Shown here: positions 52,837 through 62,680 of the stretch, piece by piece
Layout: each line of letters begins with the position of its first letter
Numbering within the stretch: position 1 is the first letter of the stretch
Source of the DNA: JAMLHH01 sp964653095
GTDB lineage: Bacteria; Bacteroidota; Bacteroidia; Chitinophagales; JADIYW01
DNA length: 64,000 bases
Direction of reading: 5' to 3'
Assembly (NCBI GenBank): GCA_964653095.1
Contig: CAZZEH010000014.1
Span: 16,653 to 80,652 of the forward strand
Made by a program: the position numbers and the translations under genes
The notes under the pieces: model-generated
Seen by the model: the letters and a program-made list of their open reading frames with translations, nothing else
The model's database searches: none
Told to the model about the DNA's origin: nothing

Positions 52837-53586
52837 ATGTCGAATGAAACTTTTGTAGTTGGGAGGCAGCCGGTTTTAGAGGCTCTTGAAAATGAGAAGC
52901 GAATTGATAAGGTAATAATATCGAGAACTGCAAAAGGCGATATTATCCAGCAAATTAAAAACCTTTGCAAAGAAAAAGATATCTATTTTCAGAGTGTCCC
53001 GGAAGAAAAACTGCGTCGAGACTTCAAAAGCTTGAATCATCAGGGCGTAGCTGCTCTTATAAGTATTATTAATTATTATGAATTACAAGACTTAATAAAT
53101 TATGTTTTAGATTCGGGCGAACTACCATTTTTTATTGTACTCGATGGTGTTACAGATGTGAGAAATCTTGGAGCGATAAGCCGAACCGCATACGGGCTGG
53201 GCGTACATGGCATAATTATCCCACAAAAAAAATCCGCTCCTATACGGATGGATGCGATTAAATCTTCAGCCGGAGCTTTGCTGCACATTCCGGTTTGTAG
53301 GGTAAACAATCTGTCTGTCGCCGTAAAAGATTTAAAACTCAATGGAATCGAAGTCATAGGAATACACACTTCTACAGATTTTCATATTTCAGATATTCAG
53401 GGGGATATTCCCATAGCTATAGTAATGGGGGCAGAAGACACTGGGATTAGCAAAAGTTTACAGAAAGAGATAAGTCGGTTTTATAAAATACCTATTCAGC
53501 ATATAGATTCTTATAATGTCAGCGTAGCAACAGCTTTGACATTGTATCAGATTAGTATGAACAGGAATTTTTCTTACGGTAATTAA
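52837..53586 (+). CDS. rlmB: TrmH/SpoU-family 23S rRNA 2'-O-methyltransferase, RlmB-like
   Basis: 249 residues. An N-terminal substrate-binding domain (FVVGRQPVLEALENEKRIDK) is followed by the SPOUT knot with VLDGVTDVRNLGAISRTAYG, IVMGAEDTGISK and the C-terminal VSVATALTLYQI. These are the three TrmH motifs. RlmB methylates G2251 of 23S rRNA in E. coli; the target here is inferred. Monocistronic. Confidence 0.9.
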   Translation: MSNETFVVGRQPVLEALENEKRIDKVIISRTAKGDIIQQIKNLCKEKDIYFQSVPEEKLRRDFKSLNHQGVAALISIINYYELQDLINYVLDSGELPFFIVLDGVTDVRNLGAISRTAYGLGVHGIIIPQKKSAPIRMDAIKSSAGALLHIPVCRVNNLSVAVKDLKLNGIEVIGIHTSTDFHISDIQGDIPIAIVMGAEDTGISKSLQKEISRFYKIPIQHIDSYNVSVATALTLYQISMNRNFSYGN

Positions 53587-53640
53587 AATCACATTTTGTA
53601 TAATTTTTTCTTCCTATTTTAGATAAAACACACAAATATT

Positions 53641-54453
53641 ATGGCTCAGATTTTAGTTCCTTTTGATCATTCGGAGAATGCATTTATCGCTCTGCAGCAG
53701 TCTTTATTAATTGCTCAAAAAAGTAATGCAGATGTAGAAGTTTTTCACGTCATTAATCTGATGGCTTCAGGTGACTACCCTATGGTATGGACAGAAACAG
53801 ATCAGGAAGAAATCAGGCTTTCTTTACAGTCGAAGATTGACAGTGCCAAAAAGCTCTTAAATATAGGCAATGAAGTCCGTGTCTCAGTAGAAATCCAAAA
53901 GGGTGTGCGAGTCGTGGACGAAGTCTTATTGCGTGCTGCCGAATCAGATACCATTTTTATTGTGATGGGTACTCATGGCATAACCGGATTAATTGACAGA
54001 GTATTGGGCACAAACAGCCTTGATGTAATCAGTAGCTCTAAATGGCCGGTTCTTCTAATTCCTCCACACTGGAAGCCTGTCAAGATTAATGAATTAATAA
54101 TAGCAGTAGAGTTAAGTGAATTTCTATCCGTTACCGATTCTGTAAAATCACTTGAAACATTCTTTAAAGCTCCGGCTCGTGCCATACAGATGGTCAATAA
54201 TATTGATTCTGTTGACATTAAAGAGAAAGAAGTCGATGGAATACCTTTTGAGTATAAGCCGTCTAAAATAGAACTAACTCTCGCAGAAAACCTAAGAGAT
54301 TATACCACTACTCTTCAAAATTCAATTATGGTGATGTACACGCATCCGAGAAAGTTTTTCCGAAAACTATTGGGCGTAAGTTTTACCAGAGAAGCTGCCA
54401 AAGTCATTGAAATTCCTCTGTTGTCTATCCGAAAAGAAGCTTCAAACGCTTAA
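53641..54453 (+). CDS. Universal stress protein, two-domain
   Basis: 270 residues, about twice the minimal Usp. The first domain has a complete ATP-binding signature G-x2-G-x9-G at Gly110, Gly113 and Gly123 (VMGTHGITGLIDRVLG). The second half (about 150-270) follows the same fold outline but the ATP motif is absent. Usp proteins help survival of stress and starvation. Starts 55 bp after rlmB and ends 9 bp from the convergent ABC gene. Confidence 0.85.
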   Translation: MAQILVPFDHSENAFIALQQSLLIAQKSNADVEVFHVINLMASGDYPMVWTETDQEEIRLSLQSKIDSAKKLLNIGNEVRVSVEIQKGVRVVDEVLLRAAESDTIFIVMGTHGITGLIDRVLGTNSLDVISSSKWPVLLIPPHWKPVKINELIIAVELSEFLSVTDSVKSLETFFKAPARAIQMVNNIDSVDIKEKEVDGIPFEYKPSKIELTLAENLRDYTTTLQNSIMVMYTHPRKFFRKLLGVSFTREAAKVIEIPLLSIRKEASNA

Positions 54454-54462
54454 ACCGATTTT

Positions 54463-55860
54463 TTACAAACAGAGAAACTCCCAATCTCCATCCGGTATCT
54501 CTTCACTATCGTGGGTGACATACAAAATGGTACGATTTTGAGCTATCATACTAATTCTGGCTTTAAAATGTGTTCTCCATTCCACATCCATTCCCTGCAA
54601 GGGTTCATCCAAGATTAGAAGTTCAGGATTCTTTATTAATGCACGGGCAATAAAAATCATTTTTTGCTGCCCTAACGACAAGTTTCCCATAGAATACTCC
54701 AATAAAGACTCTATCCCGAGCCAATTGGCAATATCAATTACCTTTTGCCTTAGCTCCTCTGTCAGGCCCGCCACTTTGCCTAATATATCACTGAAACCGG
54801 AAGCAATTACCTCATCTGCCTTTCGATGCAGAGCATAAAATCTTAATAACTCCGGCGAGAAATATCCTATACGCCTTTTTATTTCCCAAATACTTTCACC
54901 TGTTCCCCGCCTACTTCCGAATAAATATATCTCATTAGAATAAGCCTGAGGGTGGTCAGCCATAATTACAGATAACAGAGTAGATTTCCCCGAGCCGTTT
55001 TTCCCTTTAATTATCCACTTTTCACCGCTGCGAACTTCCCATTCATTTAGGTTCAATATAATCTTCTTACCATATTGAATCTTTATGTTTTTCATTTTAA
55101 TGACAGTACCGGTATAAAAATCTTTAGTGTCATAAAATAGTTTGGGTACAGGATTGCTGTCGTCAATCCGCATGACAGGAGCCAACTCCAGTCGATTGGT
55201 GATAAAATCCAAAGTCTTTAATTCATGAGCATGAGCAGCCATAAAAATATGTACGCCTGAACGGATAAGTTTTTTTATAAGATCATTGAGTTCGATACGC
55301 GCTCCCTGATCAAGCCCTGTATAAGGATTGTCCAAAATAAGTAAAACAGGCCTTTTTATTAATGCAATGGCTATCATTAACCTTCTCGTCTGTCCGTTGG
55401 AGAGTTGTACAAAAGGTTGTTCAAGCATTTCGGTCAAATTCATTAATCGGGCAGCTTCAAGAATCTCAACACTCTTTTGCTCTGCGGCATATTCAAGTAT
55501 TTCTCTTACTGTGGGAATTTCATCCTGCTCGGCAGCCTGAAATCTCCTCTGATAATATAAGTCTTCAATGTATAATGAGGGAATTTTTATCTCCTGAGGG
55601 ACAAATGCAATCAAATCACTGATAAACAAATCAGCATCTGATCCTTTTATTATTTTATCCAAAATCGGATAGCTTATTTCCCCCTCGGAAGTATAATTTA
55701 TTCCTGCCAGTATTTTTAAAAAAGAAGTTTTCCCACTCCCTGTCGGCCCGGTTACACACCAATGCTGCCCGACATCCCAATCTAAACTTACTGGTTTCTG
55801 AAGCATTGTGCTGCCTCTTTTAATTACCAAGTTCTTAATTACCGCTATTTTACCCGACAT
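54463..55860 (-). CDS. ModF-like ABC protein with two ATPase domains and no membrane part
   Basis: Two fused nucleotide-binding domains. First: Walker A GPTGSGKT, signature LSNGQTRRLMIA, Walker B VLLILDNPYTGLD, where the catalytic Glu is replaced by Asn. Second: Walker A GKNGSGKST, signature LSLGQQKMIFIAR, Walker B LLILDEPLQGMD, with Glu retained. So one site may be non-hydrolytic. The protein belongs to the ModF/PhrA group of soluble twin ABC proteins of uncertain role. I choose ATG at 55860 (465 residues); the frame runs eight codons further. Confidence 0.83.
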   Translation of the reverse strand: MSGKIAVIKNLVIKRGSTMLQKPVSLDWDVGQHWCVTGPTGSGKTSFLKILAGINYTSEGEISYPILDKIIKGSDADLFISDLIAFVPQEIKIPSLYIEDLYYQRRFQAAEQDEIPTVREILEYAAEQKSVEILEAARLMNLTEMLEQPFVQLSNGQTRRLMIAIALIKRPVLLILDNPYTGLDQGARIELNDLIKKLIRSGVHIFMAAHAHELKTLDFITNRLELAPVMRIDDSNPVPKLFYDTKDFYTGTVIKMKNIKIQYGKKIILNLNEWEVRSGEKWIIKGKNGSGKSTLLSVIMADHPQAYSNEIYLFGSRRGTGESIWEIKRRIGYFSPELLRFYALHRKADEVIASGFSDILGKVAGLTEELRQKVIDIANWLGIESLLEYSMGNLSLGQQKMIFIARALIKNPELLILDEPLQGMDVEWRTHFKARISMIAQNRTILYVTHDSEEIPDGDWEFLCL

Positions 55861-55922
55861 TTTCAAGATGGTATTTCCGGTCAAAAGTCTCCGAATAAAT
55901 ATTTATCTAAAAACAAAACGTA

Positions 55923-56546
55923 CTAATTGGTATCTGCTTTCTGAGCTAAAAACTTATTTTGAAAAATCAGAATGGTTGCCACTCCAATTGTAATAGCTGA
56001 GTCTGCTACGTTAAATATGTATTGAAAAAAAGACAGTTCATTCCCTCCCAAGAAAGGAATCCAGGCAGGCCATCGAGTATGAATCATAGGAAAATAAAAC
56101 ATGTCCACTACTCTGCCCCGCAAAAGTGTACTGTAACCTCCTGATTCAGGAAACAGAGTGGCCACCTGCCCCATACTATGGTCAAATATAACCCCGTAAA
56201 AAACACTGTCAATCAAATTGCCAAAAGCACCCGCTACAATCAGACCTACACAAAAGATTAATCCGGTATGGTAGTTTCTCTTGATTAAATAGAAGACAAA
56301 ATATATTCCGACAGGCACTGCTATCAGTCTGAATCCGGTTAAAATCAATTTTCCCAAATCCCCTCCCAAAAGCCACCCAAAAGCCATCCCTTCATTTTCG
56401 ACAAATTGTATCTTAGCCCATGACAATCCAAGAATATCAAAGCCACCCCCTTCCGGATAAGACAGTTTTATCCAAAATTTTGTCACCTGATCCAGCAATA
56501 TCACGCAACTCATCATAAGGGCTGCGTATGCTCCGGTTTTTCTCAC
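55923..56546 (-). CDS. lspA: Lipoprotein signal peptidase
   Basis: Inner-membrane aspartyl protease that removes signal peptides of prolipoproteins, which are abundant in this window. Catalytic aspartates are in NLIDSVFYG and NVADSAITIG, and N-terminal MSCVILLDQVTKFWIK is typical. 207 residues with four membrane segments; it has a loop insert that makes it longer than E. coli LspA (164), as in other Bacteroidota. Its ATG overlaps the stop of the DksA-like gene by 4 bp. Confidence 0.95.
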   Translation of the reverse strand: MRKTGAYAALMMSCVILLDQVTKFWIKLSYPEGGGFDILGLSWAKIQFVENEGMAFGWLLGGDLGKLILTGFRLIAVPVGIYFVFYLIKRNYHTGLIFCVGLIVAGAFGNLIDSVFYGVIFDHSMGQVATLFPESGGYSTLLRGRVVDMFYFPMIHTRWPAWIPFLGGNELSFFQYIFNVADSAITIGVATILIFQNKFLAQKADTN

Positions 56547-56926
56547 AGTTCTTTATTCTTGTCTCTCTGTTCTTTCGCTTCTACGCTCAAAGTGGCATGA
56601 GGTACTACTCTCAGTCTCTCTTTTGGAATCAGCTTTCCGGTCACTCTGCAAACCCCATAGGTCTTGTTTTCAATTCTGATTAGTGCATTCTCAAGATGCT
56701 GAATATGCTTAATCAGACGGGAAGCTACCTGATTCATTTTCTCTCTTTCCTGAGTCAAAGAACCGTCTTCCAAATTATTGAAATTATGCTCACCCTGGCC
56801 GGTAGAACGGATTTGATCCTGATAAAAATCTAACTCTTCTTTTGCCTTGGCAATTTTATCCAAGATAATTTCCTTGAACTCTTCCAAGTCTGCATCACTG
56901 TATCTTATGCTGTTCTGTTCACTCAT
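56543..56926 (-). CDS. TraR/DksA-family regulator lacking zinc cysteines
   Basis: 127 residues. N-terminal coiled coil (about 10-85) with the acidic NLEDGSLTQEREKMNQ and the globular tail YGVCRVTGKLIPKERL. The tail keeps only one (Cys93) of the four zinc cysteines of canonical DksA; the second pair is replaced (ATLSVEAKE). The fold may be held without zinc. DksA-type proteins bind the secondary channel of RNA polymerase and modulate transcription with ppGpp. Located between ileS (1 bp gap) and lspA (4 bp overlap), so translation is coupled. Confidence 0.85.
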   Translation of the reverse strand: MSEQNSIRYSDADLEEFKEIILDKIAKAKEELDFYQDQIRSTGQGEHNFNNLEDGSLTQEREKMNQVASRLIKHIQHLENALIRIENKTYGVCRVTGKLIPKERLRVVPHATLSVEAKEQRDKNKEL

Positions 56927-56927
56927 T

Positions 56928-59900
56928 TTATTTTCGTTTAATTTTCATAAATATTTTTTGATCATTCAATTCGTATTCATCAAAGCTAACTTCTTGAGTT
57001 ACAAACTCTAATTCATCAGCAAGCGTTTCAGTACAAATATATTCTTTAAAAGAATTGATTGCGTTTTTTACAGCTTTATTCTCAGCAATTCTTACGCTTA
57101 TCCTATCCGTGACCTCGTAATTATTCTCTTTTCTTTGGGTTTGAATTTTATTAATTAACTCTCTCGCATAGCCCTCACTTTTCAACTCTTCGGTTATTGT
57201 AATATCAAGCGCTACTGTCTGTCCTTTTTCGCTTGCCACCAACCATCCCTCGATATCTTCAGTTAAAACTTCCACTTCTTCAAGCAGTAAATTATATACT
57301 TCTTCTGACAACTGAATATCAATCGAATTTTGGGTTTCTAAAGATTTGATTTGCTCTGCGGTCATGTTCTGTATAATTGCAGAAGCTTCTTTCATTTTAC
57401 TGCCCAGCTTCTTCCCCAAAACTTTAAAGTTTGGCTTCACTTTTTTGGATACAATGCCGGAAGTATCTTTTACAAATTCTATCTCCTTCACATTCACTTC
57501 TGATAATATCAGATTCTGAACCGCCTTTATCATTTCTTCCTGTTCCTGACTAATTACAGGTATCAGTACTTTTGCCAAAGGCTGTCTCACTTTTATATTC
57601 TCTTTTTTTCTGAGTGAAAGCACCAGAGATGAGATTTGTTGAGCAGCTTCCATCCTGCTTTCCAGATTTTTGTCTATTCGTGCAAAATCTGCTTGGGGAA
57701 AATTTGTCAGGTGTACTGACATATCACCTCCCTCTTGTTGTTCCAATGCTCTGTACAGCCAATCACTGTAAAATGGTGCTATTGGCGACATGAGTTGAGA
57801 TATCGTTTTCAGACAGGTATGCAGGGTCTGATAGGCCGAAAGCTTGTCCTGAGAATCTTCTGTCTTCCAAAACCTTCTTCTGCTCAGACGTACATACCAA
57901 TTGCTCAGTTGGTCATTGACAAAATCCTGAACCGCCCTCGCCGCTTTGGTCGGTTCATAATCATCCATGGTGTCATTCACTTCCTGAATCAGAGAATTGA
58001 GACTGGAGATAATCCATCTGTCAATTTCCGGTCTGTCTCGATAAGAAACCTGCTCACTATTAATATCAAAACCGTCAATATTTGCATACAGAGCAAAAAA
58101 TGAGTAGGTATTAAACAGAGTACTGAAAAGCTTTCTCTGCACTTCTTCCAAACCTTTGAGATCAAACTTCAGATTATCCCAAGGCTGAGAGTTGGATATC
58201 ATGTACCATCTCGTAGCGTCTGCACCGTATTCACCTATTGTCTTGAAAGGATCTACGGCATTGCCCAAACGCTTAGACATTTTATTGCCATTTTTGTCCA
58301 AGACTAAACCGTTGGACATCACATTTTTGAAAGCCACTGAATCATACAGCATTCCTGCAATCGTGTGAAGGGTATAAAACCATCCTCTTGTCTGATCCAC
58401 TCCTTCTGCAATAAAATCAGCAGGGAATGACTTTTCAAAAATATCTTTATTCTCAAACGGATAATGCCACTGTGCATACGGCATGGCTCCCGAATCAAAC
58501 CATACATCTATCAGGTCAGCTTCGCGAATCATCTTCTTACCGGAAGGAGATACCAGATAGACTTTATCGACAAATGGCTTGTGTAAATCCAAACTTTCTT
58601 TGGACAAATCTATTTCTCCCATTACTCCGGCGGTCTGTGCTTTGGCAATTTCAGTTTTCAGTTCTTCTACAGAACCAATGCAAATTTCCTCTTCACCGTC
58701 TTCTGTACGCCAAATCGGAAGTGGTGTACCCCAATATCTCGAACGGGAAAGATTCCAGTCCACAAGATTTTCGAGCCACTGCCCAAACCTGCCTTCGCCC
58801 GTTGATTTTGGTTTCCAGTTGATTGTTTTATTGAGTTCTACTAAACGGTCTTTTACCGCAGTAACACGAATAAACCAAGAATCCAGCGGATAGTATAAAA
58901 TCGGTTTGTCCGTTCTCCAGCAATGCGGGTAGGAGTGCTCAAACTTTTCCGCTTTGAAACACTTATTTTCAGTTTTCAGTTTGATAACAATCCTGTCATC
59001 TACCGACAGATATCTGTCTCTTCCCTGCTGAACACGGGCTGCTTCCTTTTCTTCATCAGTCAGATAAGCTTCTTTGACAGGCTCCCCTGCAAAATCTGTC
59101 ACAGCATTGACAAACCTGCCTTGCCTATCCACCAGTGTCAGTGTCCCAATACCGTTTTCACCTGCAACTTTCATATCATCCGCACCGAAACTTGGTGCAA
59201 TATGGACAATGCCTGTACCATCACTGGTTGTCACAAAGTCACCTGATATTACTTTAAAAGCATCCCCTTCCTCCGGCTGTGCATAGGGCAGCAACTGTTC
59301 ATATCTCCAACCGAGTATATCACTCCCCTTAAATTCTGCCAAAACAGCGTAAGGAATATTTTTACCGTCGTTATTATAAGATTCGGATGGAATGTTTTCA
59401 TTTTCCACATTGAAAAGACTGCCAATTAAATCTTTAGCCAGAATTACATTGATTGGCTGATGCGTATATCTGTTAAAGGTTTTTATCAGGACGTAATCAA
59501 TTTTGAGTCCTACTGCCAAAGCGGTATTGGACGGTAAAGTCCACGGAGTTGTCGTCCATGCCAATGCATGGATATCTCCGGCACCGACTTTAGGTTTCAG
59601 TTTTGAATAAATCGGCAAATCAGACTCCAGCATTTTGAACTGAGCCACTGCCGAAACATCTTTCACATCGCGATAGCAACCCGGCATATTGAGTTCATGT
59701 GAACTCAGTCCGGTTCCCGCAGCAGGTGAATACGGCTGAATCTTCAGCCCCTTGTACAGGTAATCTTTTTCGTAAAGCCTTTTGAGCAGAGACCAAATAC
59801 TTTCTATATAATTATTTTCGAAAGTGACATAAGGATTATCCAAGTCCACCCAATAACCCATTTTTTGAGTCAGGTCATCCCAGACATTCTTAAACTTCAT

Positions 59901-60290
59901 CACTTCTGCGCGACATTCCTTATTGTAGTCTTCGACAGAAATTTTATCCCCAATATCTTTCTTGGTAATACCCAGTTTCTTTTCTACCTGCAATTCAACC
60001 GGCAGACCGTGTGTGTCCCAACCTCCCTTACGCTCAACGCGATAACCTTTCAAACTTTTGTATCTGCACACCAAATCTTTGATAGTACGTGCCATGACGT
60101 GATGAATCCCCGGCATTCCGTTGGCAGAGGGAGGACCCTCATAAAAAACGAAATTATCGTCAACACTTCGGATATGAATACTCTTTTGGAAAATCTGCTG
60201 TTTATTCCAAAACTCAAGTATTTCCTCTTCTATTTCAGAAGGTTGATATCCTTTCGACTCTCTAAATTTTTTTGACACTTTTTCAATCAT
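56928..60290 (-). CDS. ileS: Isoleucine-tRNA ligase
   Basis: Class I aminoacyl-tRNA synthetase. HIGH motif variant GIHH at 61-64 (PPSANGMPGIHHVMA), KMSKR at 670-674 (NGNKMSKRLGNAVDPF), and a large editing domain between them with TTPWTLPSNTALAV. At 1120 residues with a long C-terminal part without zinc cysteines it looks like the IleS2 (eukaryote-like) branch common in Bacteroidota; that branch is often less sensitive to mupirocin, but this is family knowledge and not tested here. Operon ileS-dksA-like-lspA with a -7 box about 42 bp upstream. Confidence 0.95.
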   Translation of the reverse strand: MIEKVSKKFRESKGYQPSEIEEEILEFWNKQQIFQKSIHIRSVDDNFVFYEGPPSANGMPGIHHVMARTIKDLVCRYKSLKGYRVERKGGWDTHGLPVELQVEKKLGITKKDIGDKISVEDYNKECRAEVMKFKNVWDDLTQKMGYWVDLDNPYVTFENNYIESIWSLLKRLYEKDYLYKGLKIQPYSPAAGTGLSSHELNMPGCYRDVKDVSAVAQFKMLESDLPIYSKLKPKVGAGDIHALAWTTTPWTLPSNTALAVGLKIDYVLIKTFNRYTHQPINVILAKDLIGSLFNVENENIPSESYNNDGKNIPYAVLAEFKGSDILGWRYEQLLPYAQPEEGDAFKVISGDFVTTSDGTGIVHIAPSFGADDMKVAGENGIGTLTLVDRQGRFVNAVTDFAGEPVKEAYLTDEEKEAARVQQGRDRYLSVDDRIVIKLKTENKCFKAEKFEHSYPHCWRTDKPILYYPLDSWFIRVTAVKDRLVELNKTINWKPKSTGEGRFGQWLENLVDWNLSRSRYWGTPLPIWRTEDGEEEICIGSVEELKTEIAKAQTAGVMGEIDLSKESLDLHKPFVDKVYLVSPSGKKMIREADLIDVWFDSGAMPYAQWHYPFENKDIFEKSFPADFIAEGVDQTRGWFYTLHTIAGMLYDSVAFKNVMSNGLVLDKNGNKMSKRLGNAVDPFKTIGEYGADATRWYMISNSQPWDNLKFDLKGLEEVQRKLFSTLFNTYSFFALYANIDGFDINSEQVSYRDRPEIDRWIISSLNSLIQEVNDTMDDYEPTKAARAVQDFVNDQLSNWYVRLSRRRFWKTEDSQDKLSAYQTLHTCLKTISQLMSPIAPFYSDWLYRALEQQEGGDMSVHLTNFPQADFARIDKNLESRMEAAQQISSLVLSLRKKENIKVRQPLAKVLIPVISQEQEEMIKAVQNLILSEVNVKEIEFVKDTSGIVSKKVKPNFKVLGKKLGSKMKEASAIIQNMTAEQIKSLETQNSIDIQLSEEVYNLLLEEVEVLTEDIEGWLVASEKGQTVALDITITEELKSEGYARELINKIQTQRKENNYEVTDRISVRIAENKAVKNAINSFKEYICTETLADELEFVTQEVSFDEYELNDQKIFMKIKRK

Positions 60291-60331
60291 AAGAAATCAC
60301 ACATTCTTCTTCCTTAAAATAAAGAATTGTG

Positions 60332-60339
60332 CAAAAATA
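60332..60339 (-). promoter_or_regulatory. Candidate -7 element of the ileS operon
   Basis: Minus-strand TATTTTTG matches TAnnTTTG and lies about 42-49 bases before the ileS ATG. The sequence around it is strongly AT-rich. No -33 TTTG at 19 bp. Confidence 0.45.
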
Positions 60340-60441
60340 CGAAAATAAGCACACATTATAAGATATAGATTCATAACTATTTGTAAGGAAAAACAAATCG
60401 CCTCACAATCAAATCGCCCATACAATTGAAGAAATAAAGTA

Positions 60442-61356
60442 CTATTTGCTTACAACCATTTCCTGATAGGATATCCAGGTGTGATAGCCCTTTTGAGAAA
60501 AGTACTGCTGGGATTGGTTCGAATCCTCAAAAGTAACAAGTATAAAGTCCCCGCCCCACGCGCCGAGAGATTTAATTACGCCGGAATAGTCTTTAAAATA
60601 TAAATCCTGCACCTTTTCCTGTTCTAACATTTGTGCGGTCAGATTCTCATGTCTGGCAATGAGTGTTTCAAATTCTTTTAATTCCTCACAATCTAATATT
60701 TGTTGAGTTATTTGGCTAATCTGACTGAGCCAATTTTCTTTGTTTTTTTTAATCGCCCTGTATGCCTGAATTCCTTCTCTGCTGTTCTGTTTTTTCTCCA
60801 AATAGACAAATGCCAAATGTTTTTGAAATTTAGGATAAAAATTCACCTCACGAAAAAATGGTTTTCTATTTCTAAGCTGATAAATAATCGGGCTGCCTGC
60901 CTCCGCGCATGCTACATCATACCCCGAACCCCCAAAAGAATTTTGCAGCAATGTATAAGCATCTGTTTTCCACCATTGTGACAATAAAGAGATTAGGCTG
61001 GAACTACTCCCCAAGCCCCACTCTGTCGGAAATTCCAAGTAAGTTTTTACATTATACCCCGCCAAATTAATTCCCAAATTTATTTTGGCGTAAGTCAGTA
61101 GCTTTTGTAGATAATGAGCCAGATTAGAATTATTAATCTCCACCCATTCGCAGGTCTCAGGGTTCCAAACTCCTTTGAGCCAAGTGTCTCCCAAATAATT
61201 TATACTCTCCCAATAAAGCCATTTCGATTCCAAATTGGGACTAACGTACATACTTTGCCCTCTTTGGGTAGGGAGCGCCAAAGCCTCTGCCCCGTCCAGC
61301 ACAGCATATTCAGCTGTAAGCAGCAATTTCCCATGAGCATAATACCTTTGGTGCAC
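60442..61356 (-). CDS. GHMP kinase, probable mevalonate kinase
   Basis: 304 residues. N-terminal YAHGKLLLTAEYAVLDGA and the phosphate-binding loop GLGSSSS at 114-120 (preceded by LEFPTEWGLG) mark the GHMP superfamily. The family-specific GGSGYDVACAEAGSPI follows. It lies 2 bp after HMG-CoA reductase in the mevalonate operon, so mevalonate or phosphomevalonate is the likely substrate; which of the two kinases it is cannot be told. No diphosphomevalonate decarboxylase gene is in the window. Confidence 0.8.
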   Translation of the reverse strand: MHQRYYAHGKLLLTAEYAVLDGAEALALPTQRGQSMYVSPNLESKWLYWESINYLGDTWLKGVWNPETCEWVEINNSNLAHYLQKLLTYAKINLGINLAGYNVKTYLEFPTEWGLGSSSSLISLLSQWWKTDAYTLLQNSFGGSGYDVACAEAGSPIIYQLRNRKPFFREVNFYPKFQKHLAFVYLEKKQNSREGIQAYRAIKKNKENWLSQISQITQQILDCEELKEFETLIARHENLTAQMLEQEKVQDLYFKDYSGVIKSLGAWGGDFILVTFEDSNQSQQYFSQKGYHTWISYQEMVVSK

Positions 61357-61358
61357 CC

Positions 61359-62678
61359 TTATGACTTAGCTGGTTTATTTGAACGAATTTGTTCCAGCAT
61401 GACGCGAACATTCGTAAATGAAACAATTTTATCCTTAAAATATTCAAGAGCATATTCCTTTTCTTCTTCGGTGCTTTCGAGATGTTTTAGAATATTAAAA
61501 AGATGCATTTTCATATGTCCTCTCTGAATACCGACAGTAACCATTGCCTTGATAGCTGCAAAATTTTGAGCTAACCCACCTACAGCAGCAATCATCATCA
61601 GTTCTCTCGCGGAAGGATTGCCCAGCATCTGAAGGTTCCTTTTTACCAACGGATGCAGCTGGGTCAGACCTCCTACCGTTCCTACGGCCAACGGCAGGTC
61701 AATCCAAAATTTAAACATTCCGTTTTCTATACTGCAATGTGTCAGACTGCTGTATGAGCCATTCCTGGATGCATAAGTATGTCCGCAGGCTTCTACTGCC
61801 CGGAAATCGTTTCCGGTGGCTATAATCAACGCATCCACTCCGTTAAATATTCCTTTATTATGAGTTGTAGCTCTGTGTGGGTCAACCTCTGCCACACGAA
61901 TAGCCATTTTAAATTTTTCAGCAAATTCTTCCGGCTGAGTTCCATTAATGACACCCAAATCAGCTATCGGGCATTCAACCCAGGCTCTGGCCAAACAGTT
62001 AGGGGTATAATTTGACACGATAGACATGATAATATAAGGCTTATCGCCATATTTTTCGACTGTAACGTAATCCTGTATCAAATGAGCAAATTCTTCCAAA
62101 ATCGTATTGATATAATTTGCTCCCATGGAATCACATGTCTCAAAACTCGCTTTAAGCTGAAAGAAATAGGGTTCTTTCTCTCTCAAATCTACCAACTCCA
62201 CATCTAATACTCCGCCTCCTCTTTCGATCATATTCACACTGTGATAAGCACTGTTTTCCAACAGAAATGCTTTAATTTCAGAAAAGTTGGCTTTCAATTT
62301 TTCTGCATCACCCTTAAAAAGAAAGTGTACCTGACCTATTTTGGCTGTGTCAATAATTTCTGCCTTAAAACCTCCTCTGTCTAACCAGAATTTCCCTGTT
62401 TTGGACATTGCAGCTACTACAGAACTTTCTTCAATAGCCATTGGCAGAGCATACATTTTCCCATTTATAAGAAAATTAGGGGCTATCCCCAGTGGCATAT
62501 AATAATTTGTAATCGTATTTTCAGCAAACTCATCAAAGGATTTTTGAATACTTTGATTCTGATGCCAGAACCCGCTTAATTCTTCTTTTACAGTAATATC
62601 TCCTGCAAAAAAATTCTCAATAAGCCAGTCTATTTTCTGTTCTTTATCCAACTTTGAAAAACCCTCTACTCTTTTCAT
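61359..62678 (-). CDS. mvaA: Class II hydroxymethylglutaryl-CoA reductase
   Basis: Reduces HMG-CoA to mevalonate. Motifs: MAIEESSVVAAMS (active-site Glu), the coenzyme-A site CDSMGANYINT at 182-192, HNKGIFNGVDAL, and the NAD(P)-type loop VGTVGGLTQL. 439 residues; soluble with no membrane domain, so class II, the bacterial type. Middle gene of the operon fni-mvaA-GHMP kinase with 2-bp gaps on both sides. Confidence 0.93.
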   Translation of the reverse strand: MKRVEGFSKLDKEQKIDWLIENFFAGDITVKEELSGFWHQNQSIQKSFDEFAENTITNYYMPLGIAPNFLINGKMYALPMAIEESSVVAAMSKTGKFWLDRGGFKAEIIDTAKIGQVHFLFKGDAEKLKANFSEIKAFLLENSAYHSVNMIERGGGVLDVELVDLREKEPYFFQLKASFETCDSMGANYINTILEEFAHLIQDYVTVEKYGDKPYIIMSIVSNYTPNCLARAWVECPIADLGVINGTQPEEFAEKFKMAIRVAEVDPHRATTHNKGIFNGVDALIIATGNDFRAVEACGHTYASRNGSYSSLTHCSIENGMFKFWIDLPLAVGTVGGLTQLHPLVKRNLQMLGNPSARELMMIAAVGGLAQNFAAIKAMVTVGIQRGHMKMHLFNILKHLESTEEEKEYALEYFKDKIVSFTNVRVMLEQIRSNKPAKS

Positions 62679-62680
62679 TT

